Positions 39,467 through 52,439 of a stretch of 64,000 bases of DNA are shown one piece after another. Made by a program: the position numbers and the translations under genes. The DNA comes from Chrysomallon squamiferum (lineage: Eukaryota; Mollusca; Gastropoda; Neomphalida; Peltospiridae): the NCBI GenBank assembly GCA_012295275.1, contig CM022671.1, positions 10,669,237-10,733,236 on the forward strand, read 5' to 3'. The notes beneath the pieces were generated by a model that was given only the letters and a program-made list of their open reading frames with translations, was not told the origin of the DNA and ran no database searches. Positions within the stretch are counted from its first letter, which is position 1. Every line of letters begins with the position of its first letter.

Positions 39467-41111
39467 TAATAATAAAAATGACAATGAAATGATAACAAAA
39501 AGAAAATTCTTAATATTTGTTAACTATGGTTAACTGTGTGCAGAAAGAGAATACATTAAGTATTCTTTTTTCATGTCTACATGTTTGTGTGCATGTGTGT
39601 GTATTTTAATAATTTAATGATTCTAAGATTCTTAGAACATTATTTTTGTAAGTTTGAATTTTTAATGCTATTCCACATTTTTCTGTTCTCTTCTTTCTTT
39701 TTTCCTAGCTTATTTCTGTGTCTATACATAAACGTTGATGACACTAAGATTTATAGAAATGCTGCTTGGACCTAAAAATGTCCAGTGATTTGGAAAGTTT
39801 TCCTTATTGTTCCTTCAGTGAACTGTTTATACAGAAAAGGATACTGTAACTTGACTTTCAGTAAGATGGGCAGAGAGAATTTTTACAGAAGCTGTTCATT
39901 TTCTAGTAACAGATGAAGAATATTCCTAAAGTAACCCAAAAGTGACAGAACTTTGCTGGGACCCATTGGTTTACTAACAGAAATGTGGAAGGAAAATCAT
40001 ATAAACTTAAAGAATTGTGTTTCTGAAAAACTTTAACAGTGAATTAAACCAAGAAGTAATTAAAAGACTTTGTAGTGAAAGTAAAATTTTCCATAGTAAC
40101 TTTCAGTTCTGGGCAGACAGAATGTGGCAGTTATCTTGAATTCCCAGAACAGTAAGTTACTGTAGAACAATATCAAAGAAAGAACGAGCTAAAGAATGAT
40201 AATAAAATGATTATTGAATGATCCCAGCAAATCAGTGTGGATACATAGAAAGTTAAAACAGAAGATTATTGCAGCAAGAACCTAGAGAACAGCTTTAAAA
40301 CATGGCCTCTGCACTCTACTTTGGTTAGTTAACATCCTGTCATGAATATGGCTTTTTTGTTTTTGAGTAGAATTCCATAATTCACTGGTGTGGTATATAT
40401 CATAAACTATCTATTTTTGAAATCTGATTTTTAAAAAGTGAAATAAATCTTATCAGAACATACTCAGTGTAATGAAAATGAGTCTAAAACTCAGAATCAG
40501 ACACTGCTGCCCCTTTCAGAAAAATAGTGAATACCTAACAGCAGAAAGGAAATGATATCCACTCATTGCATTTGATCAATGAAAACTTGCTATGAGAGAA
40601 AGGGGCTTAAATTGCAGCTCAGTGTACTGAACCACCTAAAGTAGTTAGGAACAAGATAACTCAAGACTTCTAGCTATTATAGGGGTCACTAAAGGTACAC
40701 AAGAATTACTGTCTTTCCAGAAGCAATCATCTTTACAGAATTCCTGTTACACATTTTAGTGAAAAGAAGTAAATAAAATTATCATATAGTTGGGGAATGA
40801 AATGAACATATTCATATATGTGATAGAAGCACTGAAAGATTGAGTTCAGGAAAACAAATTGAAATCTCAAAAGTATTATTTAAGATTGATAAAAGAAAAT
40901 TTATAATGTAAAACAGAAAAACTAAGACAAAACAAAAACCGAAAATGAAAATGAGCTAACTAATATGAAACTGCCTGTCTGTAATCTATGCTACTAATAC
41001 ATTTTACATTTTGACTTACTATATTATAGGAAATCTGAAATTCAAACCTGAGGTGTGCAACATGTTTTAAAATAATAACTTCAGGGTAACTTATATTTTT
41101 ACAAGTTTCAA
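39323..41111 (-). repeat. Right-arm tandem duplication, copy 1
   Basis: This starts ttccagtaatggagaagaca and has a second copy starting at 41,112. Both copies correspond to one stretch of the left arm (about 3.7-6.35 kb). Copy 1 keeps the part matching left 5.0-5.7 kb but lacks the part matching left 4.1-4.8 kb. Confidence 0.75.
39411..39476. repeat. (AAT)n microsatellite, right
   Basis: This is the counterpart of the ATT run at 6.1 kb, much shorter. Confidence 0.95.
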
Positions 41112-42711
41112 TTTCCAGTAATGGAGAAGACATTGAAAATGATGCAGTAAACAACAAAAAGATAATAATAACAATAACAATAAAAATAATAATAATAACA
41201 ATGACAATGGCAATAATTATAAGAATAAATACTTAATATTTGTTAAATGTGGTTAACTGTGTGCAGTATTTTGTTTATGTGTACGTGTCTCTGTGTGTAT
41301 GTGTGTCTGTGAGTATATGTGTGTTTTAATAATTTAATGATACTAAGATTTTGAAGTTTGAATTTTTAATGCTATTTCACATTTTTCTCTTCTCTTCTTA
41401 ATTCGACCTTGTTTCTGTGTTTATACATAAACGTTCATGACATTAAATTTTTAAGTATGCTGTTTGGAACTAAAAATCTCCAGTAATTTGGACAGTTTTC
41501 CTTATTGTTCCTTCAGAGAACTGTTTATACAGAAAAGGATACTGTAACTTTACTTTCACTAAGAAAAGCAGAGAGAAGTTTTGCAGAAGCTGTTCATTTG
41601 CATACACTCAGAATTAGACATTGCTTCCCATTTCAGAAAAATAGCGAGTACCTAACAGCAGAAAGGAAAAGATATCCACTCATTACATTTGGCCAATGAA
41701 AACTTATTACAACAGAAAGGGGCTTAAATTGCAGCTCAGTGTACTGAAACCACTAAGGTAGTTAGCAACAAGATAACTCTTAGACTTCTTACTATTATAG
41801 GGGTCACTTAAGGTACACAAAGATTACTGTTTTTCCAGAAGCAATCATCTTTACAGAATTTCTGTAACACATTTTAGTGAAAAGAAGTAAATAAAATGAT
41901 CATACAGTTGGGGAACACAAAATGAGAAAGTTGAATGGTAAGATCACAGTTTTTGTTATGAAGGACTAAATTATCTTAAACTAAAAGTTTAATAAAATAT
42001 TACAATTTATAGAATGAATGAACAAAACTTTACTGACGAATCAGAATGTAATAAGAAAGAGAAAACTTGACAAACAACTCACAGAACACTGACTGGATTT
42101 TGAAATGGCTCAGTCAGAGCATTAAGGAATAAACAGGCTTAAATTATCTACTTTAAACTGTGTTCTAGGAAAACAACAGGGCACCACCACTGAATTGCCA
42201 GAACACAGAAATGAAATAGAAAAATGAGAAAGATAACAGAGTAAGACTGATATTTAAAAATACCGTTGCATCAGAAAGAAGATGTATCAACAGTGAACTG
42301 ACTTTAGAAAGATGATCATTTAACATAGCAGTGATTTTAGAAAGATGGTCAGTTGAGACTGCAGTTTCTTTCAAAAGAAGATAGTCAGTTAACATTCCAG
42401 TGAGTTTCAAAAGTGATGCTTTGTAAACTTTAACATACCTTCTGTTTCTAACCAGTGAGATGAAATTAGATAAAAAAATTAACATGTATTCTTGGCTAAT
42501 TGAATTTTCTATTAAAGATTTATAAACGTAAAACAGGAAAGGACACAAAACAAAAACCAAAAATCAAAGAGACATCACAAGTGTGAAACTGCCTGTCTGT
42601 AATCTATGCTACTAATACATTTTACATTTTAACTTTTTTTATATTATAGGAAATTCAAACCTGAAAACAAGTTTCAACAAACCTGAGGGTAATTTATATT
42701 TAACAAGTTTT
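41112..42711 (-). repeat. Right-arm tandem duplication, copy 2
   Basis: This is the second copy of the 39,323 unit. It keeps the part matching left 4.1-4.8 kb (including a short tandem repeat read as 'LSKITAMLNDHLSKVS') but has lost the part matching left 5.06-5.69 kb near 41,600. The deletions in the two copies complement each other. Confidence 0.75.
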
Positions 42712-43220
42712 TTAACAACTATTGTGTATAATGGTAACAGTAAAATTTAAACCTCCCCAAAAACTTTTCAGTTATTTTGCAAACTAAAAATATCAAAGTT
42801 TTAACTCAATGCTTTTAGTTTGCTAATTGCTTTTTTTTCAGTATTAAATTTGATTAAAACCACCCAGTTAATGAAAAACTAAAATCCATCAAAGATCCAT
42901 ATATATATATATATTATAATATACTAATGAATGAAATATGGTTACTTTAAAATAATTTTTGATCATTTAATGTTTAAGTATTTAGGAGAAAAAGCTGATA
43001 TAAAATACAAGCCAGTTTAATTCCTAGAAATAAGCACACCAGACAAACTTGTATATAATTAATTGGTTAATAATAGTTTATTTTGTTTTTTTTTTTTTTT
43101 TTTCGGGTGAAGAATAAAAATTATATCACATGTTTTAAATGTAGCATTGAAAAATAAACACACCAGACGGTTGTATATTTTACTTTAAATAACTAATTAT
43201 TTGTAATGTACCTTCAGGAT

Positions 43221-43415
43221 CTTATTTTACAAATTAAAATAAACCATGGCATAAGTCTTAGCTAAAAACTAGCAGATAAAACAATCTTATTTTACAAATT
43301 AAAATAAACCATGGCATAAGTCTTAGCTAAAAACTAGCAGATAAAACAATCTTATTTTACAAATTAAAATAAACCATGGCATAAGTCTTAGCTAAAAACT
43401 AGCAGATAAAACAAA
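43221..43415 (+). repeat. 65-bp unit, three near-identical tandem copies
   Basis: Units start cttattttacaaattaaaat at 43,221, 43,286 and 43,351 and look identical to the eye. The left arm has a single equivalent near 2.6 kb, so the triplication is specific to the right arm and recent. Confidence 0.9.
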
Positions 43416-43525
43416 AAGTAAAATGTTTTGATACTGCAGTTGACATGCTTTGATATTATTATTTTTATATTATTATCATCATCATTATCATTATCATTAT
43501 TATTATGGAACTTTCATACAGATAT

Positions 43526-44145
43526 TGTCTGTATTGAATTGTATTGGAATTTCCAATGCAGCAGGCAAAGTTTACGAGTTTTGACACCACGCCAGGGACT
43601 CGCAATCTTATGGCCTCATTTCAAGCATGCCAGAAGATTGCGTCCTGCTGGATTGGAATTGCAATGCAACACAATCCAGAAAATACCCGGAGCACTATTG
43701 TCTGTATTGAATTGTATTGGAATTTCCGATGCAGCAGGCAAAGTTTACGAGTTTTGACACCACGCCAGGGACTCGCAATCTTACAGCCATATTGCATGCA
43801 TGCCAGAGGATTGCGTCCTGCTGGATTGGAATTGCAATACAACACGATCCAGAAAATACTTTGAACACATAATAATAATAATAACAATAATAATAATTAT
43901 AATAATAATAATAATAACAATAACAATAGCAATAATAATAATAATAGTTATTATTATTATTATAAATCTAATCTTCATGAAGATACTTTCTGTATTGAAT
44001 TGTATTGGAACTTCCAATGCAACAGGCAAAGTTTACGGGTTATGACACCATGCCAGCCACTTTCAAAAACTTTCAGCCATATTTCATGTCCTGCTGCATT
44101 GGAATTGTAATACAAACAGATCCAGAAAATACTCTGAACACATGA
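43526..44145. mobile_element. Three copies of a small fold-back element, right arm only
   Basis: Copies start at about 43,526, 43,698 and 43,988. Each begins tgtattgaattgtattggaa, ttccaatgcagcagg and ends cctgctggattggaattgca. The two ends are reverse complements, giving a hairpin of about 155 bases, as in a MITE. An ATT/ATA microsatellite block splits copies 2 and 3. The left arm at 2.76-2.9 kb has at most a short trace (attgctgcattggaagttc). Composition is less AT-rich than its surroundings. Confidence 0.65.
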
Positions 44146-44389
44146 TCATTTTTTACAAGCTGTTTTAAAAGTAGCAAGAATTAGCTAAGTAAAATACTTC
44201 AAAATGTCATCCAGTACATTATTATTACTGTTATGTTCTCTTAAGGTTATTAATTATTAGAAATAAGCACACCAGACAGTTGTATATTTTCATTAACCTG
44301 ATTATTTGTGATGTAAAATCAGTTACTTATCATTTAAAAAATTAAAATAAACCTTGGCTTAAAACTCAACTAAAAACTAGCAGATAAAA

Positions 44390-44580
44390 GGATAGCCAAA
44401 CTCTCTTAAGAAGTAGGGCTGGGAGACTGACTTTTGTCTGGACTCTCTCCTTTGACCTTTCCGACATGGTTAGACCTATCAGGAGCTGATACTCCAGCCG
44501 GCATAGCTCTCTGGGTCCTCGAGACTCTCAAGCCACCCCACCACAACAAGGTACCAGTCTCATGAGGGTGGATGAATTAG
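44390..44580 (-). mobile_element. GC-rich ~190-bp unit, right
   Basis: This is the mirror of 2,411-2,606, almost unchanged. It shows that the block was present before the arms formed. Confidence 0.4.
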
Positions 44581-45021
44581 TAGTGATATACATATTTTTA
44601 AAAACATTACTTATGGTTAACAGTACAATGTTTAGAAGCACATTTATGTGAATTTTTACCCTGCTGATTCTTTGACAGAACTTCTAACTTAATCTATTTT
44701 AACCAGCACCAATTAAATAAATAGCTTACAATGAGAGAGAAAAGGCTGTCTAGGTCTTTTTATATATTATAATAATAACTTTATTCAAATTAAATCTAGT
44801 CACAATATATCAATATTTAATACATGATCAAAACTTTATTGTAATGTTTTATCTAAAATAAAAGTAACAATATTAAATTCAATATCTAAAATAATGAAGA
44901 TGGAATAATCAGAGGAAAGTTATGTCACAGGATGATTTAAATGTATAACTTGATAATTTTTAGAAATAAGCACACCAGAGACAGATGCCTAGCTAGTTAC
45001 TGATAATGTAACATAGGTAAT

Positions 45022-45052
<31 letters not shown>

Positions 45053-45899
45053 TTCATTGAATTAAGGTTAAATGTGACCTTTGTCTTTTTTAACCAGCAT
45101 TAAATGTGAATGAAGATTTAAATGATTTTTAATAAAGGTGACAATTGGTGGGAATATATTCAAAAAGGTAAATGGAAACAATAAAATCCCAGAAAATATG
45201 AATGACTAAGATACAGATGCATTAGTTCTGAAGTTAGTTTATATCTTTTAAATTGGTTTAATGTTAAATGTTAGGAAAAACCAAGTACAACTTGTACCTT
45301 CTTAAGACATGACACAAACTATGTATTTATAACCAAATTGTTTCATCATTTATATATTATAAAGAAATAAAAAATTAACTTTGCTATAAAAGGGAAAAAA
45401 ATTAATATTTAGTCATTTTTCTTTTTGTAATAATGGCAGTTTGGTAGCTAAAAAGAGTTATATATAGTGACAATAAACATGAAGATCTACATCATTATAC
45501 CACTAATATTACTTTTTAGTTATTAGAAACAAGCTCATGAGAGTAAGTTGTATATTTTCAATTTTTGATGTATTTATTTTTTTTTTTTTATTATCTTAAT
45601 TGTCGTTGCTGATGACAAGAAACTACTTCGTTATTTGGCAATATTTTATTTTATGTGCATCTGTCTAGTAAAATGAATTTATTGTAGAAATTAAATGAAA
45701 TAAGCTCACCAGACAAAACTGTACATTTTAGCTTATTACCAGTAACTGGTATGATTAGTTGTATTGAGACATAAAAACCATCACTCAGTATCACGGCACT
45801 GGTCTCAATCTGGGTGGATGCAATTACTGTTAACATTTATTATGTCTTTAAAAGAAGTCATGTGGTAATAATAGTTTTGAAGCAAATGCAAATATATTT

Positions 45900-48560
45900 T
45901 AAACACAATATAAACGTTGAGCTGCATGTATCACAGCATGATATTTTGTGTTATTCTTTAATTGATTTATTAATTCATTTGTCTGTTAAACAGAAAAGCT
46001 TTGTAAATCAGTATGTTTATCAAAATATTTTATCATACCATTAAATTATATTACAGAAAAATTTAAATATCTCTCAGGCAGCTACTTTAATTGATTGATA
46101 TAATCCCAAAATTTATAGTTATTACAGTTGAATTTTATCTCTAATACTTGTTACTTATTAGGAATAATCACAGGAGACAGAATTGTAAATTTGAAATGAT
46201 GACACCTAGTATTTTAATAAGGTTAATTTAGTAATGTTACTGGATCAAATATAGAATAATTAGAGATAGAGATATTCTTAATTATTTAAAACATCATAAT
46301 AAAAAATGAAAACTTGTCCATTTAATTGTTAAAATTATTTACTGTTAGTAATACACAAAAGAGTAAAAGACTCCAAGCTCCAAATTCTACAAAGTGTCTT
46401 AAGCAGAAGTTTCCTTTATGAAGATGTGATTTTAACCAACTGATTTAATTTATTCATTTAAACAAAGGTTTTGTGTTTTATGTTACCTAAACTGAATTTT
46501 ATAAAAAAATAAACATAACATTAAAATTTATTTTTTATGAAAATTTTATTTTTATGTTTTAATACGGTATTTTAAAGTATTGTAGTAACATCAATCAAAG
46601 GATAATATGATGAAAATGACAACAGTTAGGGAATATGTCTATAGAATATAAATCATGTACTACACAGTGATTAGATATATTCACATCAGACAAAATTGTG
46701 AATTTTAAAGCACTGACATCTACCTGCTATAAAGTGATTTTTTTTGTTAACAGCAACATTCATTTATTTTGTTTTAATTATCATTTTTTAACCACTTTAG
46801 TATAATAAATATTAAAGAAATGCCTAATTACTGATATTATAATGTGACTATGTTAATGTTAGAAATATTCGTTAATTTGAAACAAATGTTTACTTGTTTT
46901 ATTTTATTTTATTTTGTGTGTGTGTGTGTTTTATCCAATCCAATGCAATAAATATTAATTAATCTAGATAATTATTTTTATTGTAACAATTATGGTTATT
47001 TTAAGATATATTTGTTAACTGAAAGCATTTTTTTTTTTTCCAACACAGTAATATCACTATGAAAATATAGTAGCTACCATAAATTAAATGTAATAGTGAA
47101 AAATTATATGACAACTTAAATAATAAGATGAATGCAATATTTGTCAGTATTAACTTTAGTAACTTTAATCAAATGATATTATGACAAAAATGAAATATGA
47201 AAAAACAAATATATCACGGTAGCATAGAAATCTTAAACTTGTTGGCAATTTGAAATAAGCACATCAGAAAAAGCTGTAAAATTTAAACAATTAACACCTA
47301 GTAACATCTTTTAATATTAAAAAAATAATTTCATGGAATATATGTATTTTAACCTCTCCAAATCAGTATATATTACATAACCTAGCTCATTACTGAAATT
47401 GTAATATTGTTATTTTAAAATAGGAAATATTAGTTAATTTGAAGCAAATATTATATGGGGAATTTTACCATTCCAATACAATAATTATGATTACACGGTT
47501 TAGGCATGTAAGATTTCACCAGATAATTATCAGTAATTTAATATGGTTTTTGTCATAAATAAATAAATAAATTAAAAAATGCAAAACTGAAATACTAAAT
47601 TCAAAGATTCAAAACCATGCCACCATCATCCTATTCACTGGAGGAAAAGTGTCATATTTACAGATTAGGGATGTTAAATTCTGGCTCTCACTGTTCTATG
47701 TGCTTAACAATTAGTGCATCATAGTAAGCACTTAATAAGTAAAATGCTAATACTATAAACATACTTATGTTCTAATAGATACTTATCAGACTGAATCTTA
47801 ATGAGGAGACTGGTACTGTACCACAGTTAAAAGTGAAAGCTCTACAATGATCTGTCTGCCCCACAGGAGTAATGAATTTGTTCCAGATTATTCTCTGGTC
47901 ATTCACTGCTACTGCACAGAGCATCATAGAGAAGACAGAATTGTGCTGTAATTCTCTGGTGATCTGTCTGCCCTACAGGAACAATAACGTCATTCCAGTT
48001 ATGTATCGGTCAGTCACTATTCCTGCCCAGATCATCAAAGAATTAAAATATTTAAGTTTACATTACATAACAGTGCAATAAACAGTTTTTTTAATTTTAT
48101 TATTGTTTCTTTTTTCTTATTATTTTTTATCTAGTGCTTCTTAGATACCTCTTGTATGAATGCACAAATGAAATTAACTAGCAAGAAATATGAATCTATG
48201 ATTTTGATAGTAGAATTTGATATCAAAATTGAAATTTTAGTAGACATTTTCAAATAAGAACCAGAATTATCAGTAAGTATGACACACATCAATCAGCAGA
48301 CAGGAGGGTGGAAACAATCACAATCTAAAATGGATGTTTCAAAAGGTCAGCAAAACACGATAGTCAAGCATCAGAATTATCAGGGATTAGACTACATTCA
48401 CAGGACTGTTTTATCTAGGGTGGTTACACCATTTATGGGGCACAGCTTTAATGAAATGTGCTTATTTCAAGCAACCAACTCAGCTTTCGTTCAACTGTTT
48501 TCTTATATAATAGTTTTATCTGTTGAATTTTATAGATCTGATTAGAAACTTCTGAATTTA
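45900..48560 (+). repeat. Segmental direct repeat, copy 1
   Basis: Many stretches recur in order at about 50.2-52.2 kb. Examples are 46,166 (aataatcacaggagacag) with 50,450, 47,831 (aaagctctacaatgatctgt) with 51,452, and 48,295 (gcagacaggagggtggaaac) with 51,955. The offset falls from about 4.28 to 3.62 kb, so copy 2 has lost roughly 0.6 kb. Copy 1 spans the point where the window-left edge pairs. Open frames inside are short and not conserved between copies. Confidence 0.7.
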
Positions 48561-50200
48561 TAAATATAGTATAACAAAATGCAACATTGCTTAAAAATAT
48601 CAAAAAGTGTGCATGAGTCTGATCTCATCAATGATTGTTAAAAGAAACCGAGACTATTCTTGGTTTGTGTTGAATGGCCAAACGTAGAATACATTAAAAT
48701 AAATCTAACAGTACTTAGTATTTCATCACTGTACATAATTTAAATAATGTCAAGTTTGTTGATCTTTTAAAAAAAAAACTAATATTATTTCCTTTCGTTT
48801 AATTTAATCTACATATTGTAATTGAGAATTTCAAAAAAGTAAAATTTATGCCAGATGTACTTATTACTAGTAATTAACATTACTTCAGTTCAGATACTTT
48901 ACTACAGTAACCAACAATTTAAACTTAATACAAAGATCTTTCTTTCCATCTTGTGAGCATTTTTTCATGTTTAATTCTTTATTATATATAAATTTTAAAG
49001 CTCCCAAATAACTATCTATCTGCTATTCAATTGCTTTTAGTATTTAGTGTTATTACTTTTTATTTTTCTTTGTTTTGTTTTTCACTGATGACTGTTTATG
49101 TGTTGGTTTACACGAATTGTTAGTGAACTCCAAACCCTTACTGAAAATATAAATCTAACTCGGATGTATTTATTTCTACTAACTTCACTTCTATTCACTT
49201 GCTAGATTATAGAAACCAGAACTTGAATACCATAAAGTTTAAATCAGAACTTATTTTTATTCAGTAACCTAACTTCTTTTCACTTATATTACAACCATTA
49301 TCAGTAATTATTATTTTATATAATAAATCTGCTGATCTGTCTCCTGCCCAGATTGTCTGAGAATTAAAATGTTTTAACTGTTAGTTCACATTATATTAAA
49401 TATACTTTTATTGTTTACTAAATGCTTATTAAATATCTGTTCCCTGAGGACTGAAATTATTTAGAAACTATTACAACCATTACCAGTAACAGTTTACCCA
49501 GAATTTAACCTCTTCACTACCAAGTGTTTATCTAATGCAAACATATGTTAGAAGTAGATGATATCCAGTATAGGACTGATGACAATGAGGAAATTCACTG
49601 GAATTTGTACAGTGACAACTAATCTGTCAGTGTTTGTACATGGGAAGTCAAACCTGACCAGTATAGCAGATACTGCAGCTACTCAAGAGATTAAATACTA
49701 TCGTCTGCTAATACCTATCCTAAATAATTTTGAATTGCTTTAAACAAATGAATAGGATATCTAAATCTGTATTTATTTCTAAGGCTGGAAAACATTCCTT
49801 TTCTTTGATTTTGCTTTACACAGAATCAGTAATTTCTACTCAATGATTTTTTTTTATTATTATTATTTTTTTTACAAATAATCCATTTAAAACCTCAATC
49901 TTATATTACTTTTCTTTGTTTTCTTCTGTATTCATCATTTTAAATTTTTGGAAAATTCCCCTTACATTTTTCTACAGTGCAAAATGCCTAGATTTGTTTC
50001 ATCGATTCATTGAATTTATTGTCATTCTTATTGTCATAATGTTTACATAAACAACTCATCAACTAAAAACTTTTTAATGCATGTTCTGTATTATATTTTA
50101 TAAAACTAAATTAACATTAATATTTAATACTTTATTCTTTTACTTATAGATATTATATAGATTTTCCATAAAGTAGCTACTATTAGTTCTTTTCTTTTCG
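48560..50200. other. AT-rich interval, no gene recognised
   Basis: It holds scattered members of the gtgcttatttcta-type repeat (for example 48,855 and 49,165) now in plus orientation. A 61-codon open frame at 49,558 has no splice or domain support. Confidence 0.5.
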
Positions 50201-52215
50201 TTTCTTTTCTTTTCTTTATTTCTTAGAAAAAAAGAAAGAGAAAAAAGCATTCATTCATTCATTTCAGTATACTATAAACAGAAATGGTTTCTAAATCAGT
50301 ATATTTATATCAATATTTTATCATATATAAAATCATTAAAACAATATTTAAGGTATTCTCTTTTAAACACATTATTTTAGTTATAATAACTAAGGCAGCT
50401 ACTTAATTAAATAATAAAAACATTAAATTGAAATCTCATACTTGTTAGTTATTAGAAATAGCCACAGCAATGTTTTATATTTGAAATAATGTCATCTAGC
50501 TTGAAATTCATGTTTTACTATAATTACTTTAAAAAATGTTACTGCATGAAATATAGAATAATTACTGATATATATCCTTAAGTATTTAAACCATGAACAA
50601 TAAAAAAAATTCGAATTCTAATAATAATACTAATAATAATACTAATAATATATCTTTGAAAAGTAAACATGACATTAAAATTTACTATTTTGTAAAAAGT
50701 TTAATTTTAATTTTAAATGCAATATTTATAAGTATTCTAGCTAATATTAAGTAAATGATAATATGATGAAAAAAGTAATTATATCACCATAGAATATAAA
50801 TGTTATACCTGTCAGGGATTAGAAATAAGCACATCAGACAAAGTTGTAAATTTTAATGTTAATTTATTTTCTTGTTTGAAACAAAGAGATTTTTAAACTG
50901 ACAATGATTTCCCTTTTCATTTGTAACTTTTTTTGTATTGCTGCTTTAAATAATAATGATAAGAATGAAACTTTAAAATATATTGAAAATGTAACTAAAT
51001 TACCCCATATTAAATAAAGTATATATATATAATTTTTTAAGGTTTACTTTCTGTTTTAATATGTAATGACTTAAAGGGATATGTAGACTATAATCCCCAA
51101 CTGTTTTGGTATTACAGCACACTTGGCTGGTCAACCAGCATATTGACGCATGACAGTTCAAAACTTATAATGTTTGTTTTCTTACAAATGAAAATATAAT
51201 GAGCATACTGCACTTTCTCAAGATTTTATTGATAAATTTAAACAAAACGTATCACTGTTATGCTCCCCATTGGTGGAAGTGTCATATTTACACACTAGGC
51301 ATATCAGATTATGGATGTAACCCTTCTATCTGTTTATCAATTAGTGCAGCATAGCAAGTGTTTGATAAGTAAAATGTTTATGTGATAAATTTAATGTTTT
51401 GAAGACACCTATCATTCTGAATCTAAATCGATAAATTGAAATGAAATGAGAAGTGAAAGCTCTCCAATGATCTGTCTGCCCCACAGGAGTAATGAATGTA
51501 TTCCAGATTATTCACTGGTCATTCACTGCTACTGCACAGACCATCACAGAGTAGAAAGACTTGTGCTGTTAGGCAAGAGAAATAGACAAAAGATTTTTCA
51601 AAGTTATTATTATTAAATCTCTGATGATCTGTCTGCCCTACAGGAAAAATGACACCATTCCAGTTATCTACTGGTCAGTCACTATTCCTGACCAGATCAT
51701 CAAAGAATTAAATATTTTAAGTTTACATTACATTAGAGTGCATTAAACAGTTTTTGTTTTAAATTTTATTATTATTCCTTTTGTTTTTCTTTATCTAGTG
51801 CTTCTTAAATACCTCTTGCATGGATGTTTAAGCGAAATTAACTACCAAGAAATATAAAGCTATAATTTTAATTGTACAATTTGTTAACTTACTGAAATTT
51901 TAGTAGACATTTTCAAATAACTGGAATTATCAGTAAATATGACACTCATCAATGAACAGACAGGAGGGTGGAGACAATCCCTATCTAAAATGGATGTCAG
52001 CAAACAGGATAGTCATGCGTCAGAATATCAGGAATGAGACTGCATTACCAGGACTGTTTCTGCCTAGGATGGATTATCAACTACAGGGCACAGTTTGGGC
52101 AATGGTATTGGAATGCCTTAAACCTGCTGAAAATATGGACACCACCCATCTAGTGTTGTTGATTTTTTCTAAACAATTTTTAGTTTTCATTTTTTGTTTT
52201 AAGCAATGATTATAG
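50200..52215 (+). repeat. Segmental direct repeat, copy 2
   Basis: This is the partner of 45.9-48.56 kb, clearly more diverged than the palindrome arms are from each other. It ends in a long A-tract at about 52,222-52,275. Confidence 0.7.
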
Positions 52216-52220
52216 AAATG

Positions 52221-52221
<1 letters not shown>

Positions 52222-52259
<38 letters not shown>

Positions 52260-52275
52260 AAAAAAAAAAAAAAAA
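52222..52275. repeat. Long poly(A) tract
   Basis: Nearly pure A of about 50 bases closes the segmental repeat. It may mark the 3' end of an old retroposed copy. Confidence 0.9.
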
Positions 52276-52439
52276 CATGATATGAAAAACATAAATTCCC
52301 CACTATGCTTTTATGACTGTAAAGTTTCCCATGAAGTTATATCAATAAGTTTCAAAGTGTTTATTTATTTCACATTTCGTTTATCTCTGTACCTGTATTA
52401 CATCTATTCAGCTGTTTATTTCAGCTACCAATGTAAGAG

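Larger units (their letters stand above)
24556..46995 (-). repeat. Right arm of giant inverted repeat
   Basis: This is the reverse-complement partner of 1-21,196. The inner end starts with actgggtggta at 24,556, which is the complement of 21,186-21,196. The arm is about 1.2 kb longer than the visible left arm. The extra length comes mainly from a tandem duplication at 39.3-42.7 kb, a 65-bp triplication at 43.2 kb and a block of fold-back repeats at 43.5-44.1 kb. Microsatellites differ in length between the arms (for example the ATT run at 6.1 kb versus 39.4 kb). Scattered substitutions separate the arms, so they are diverged copies and not an exact echo. Percent identity was not computed. Confidence 0.95.
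43000..47300. repeat. Outer-arm diverged repeat units (tagaaataagcacaccagac family), right
   Basis: Minus-orientation members occur near 43,025, 43,150, 44,260, 44,965, 45,535, 45,700, 46,165 and 46,680. The next one, near 47,250, lies past the last base paired with this window. Around 46,560-47,300 two successive units share flanks (aatatgatgaaaatgacaac, atagaatataaatc), giving a unit of about 580 bases. Confidence 0.65.

Noticed and set aside
43428-44045. Overlapping frames of about 80-110 codons on both strands
   Set aside because: They arise from the fold-back repeat units, recur with each unit and lack domain support.
48279-52209. Open frames at 48,279-48,545 and 51,952-52,209 considered as a duplicated gene
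   Set aside because: They lie in matching repeat copies, but the frames and encoded residues diverge at once, so the similarity is of DNA and not of protein.
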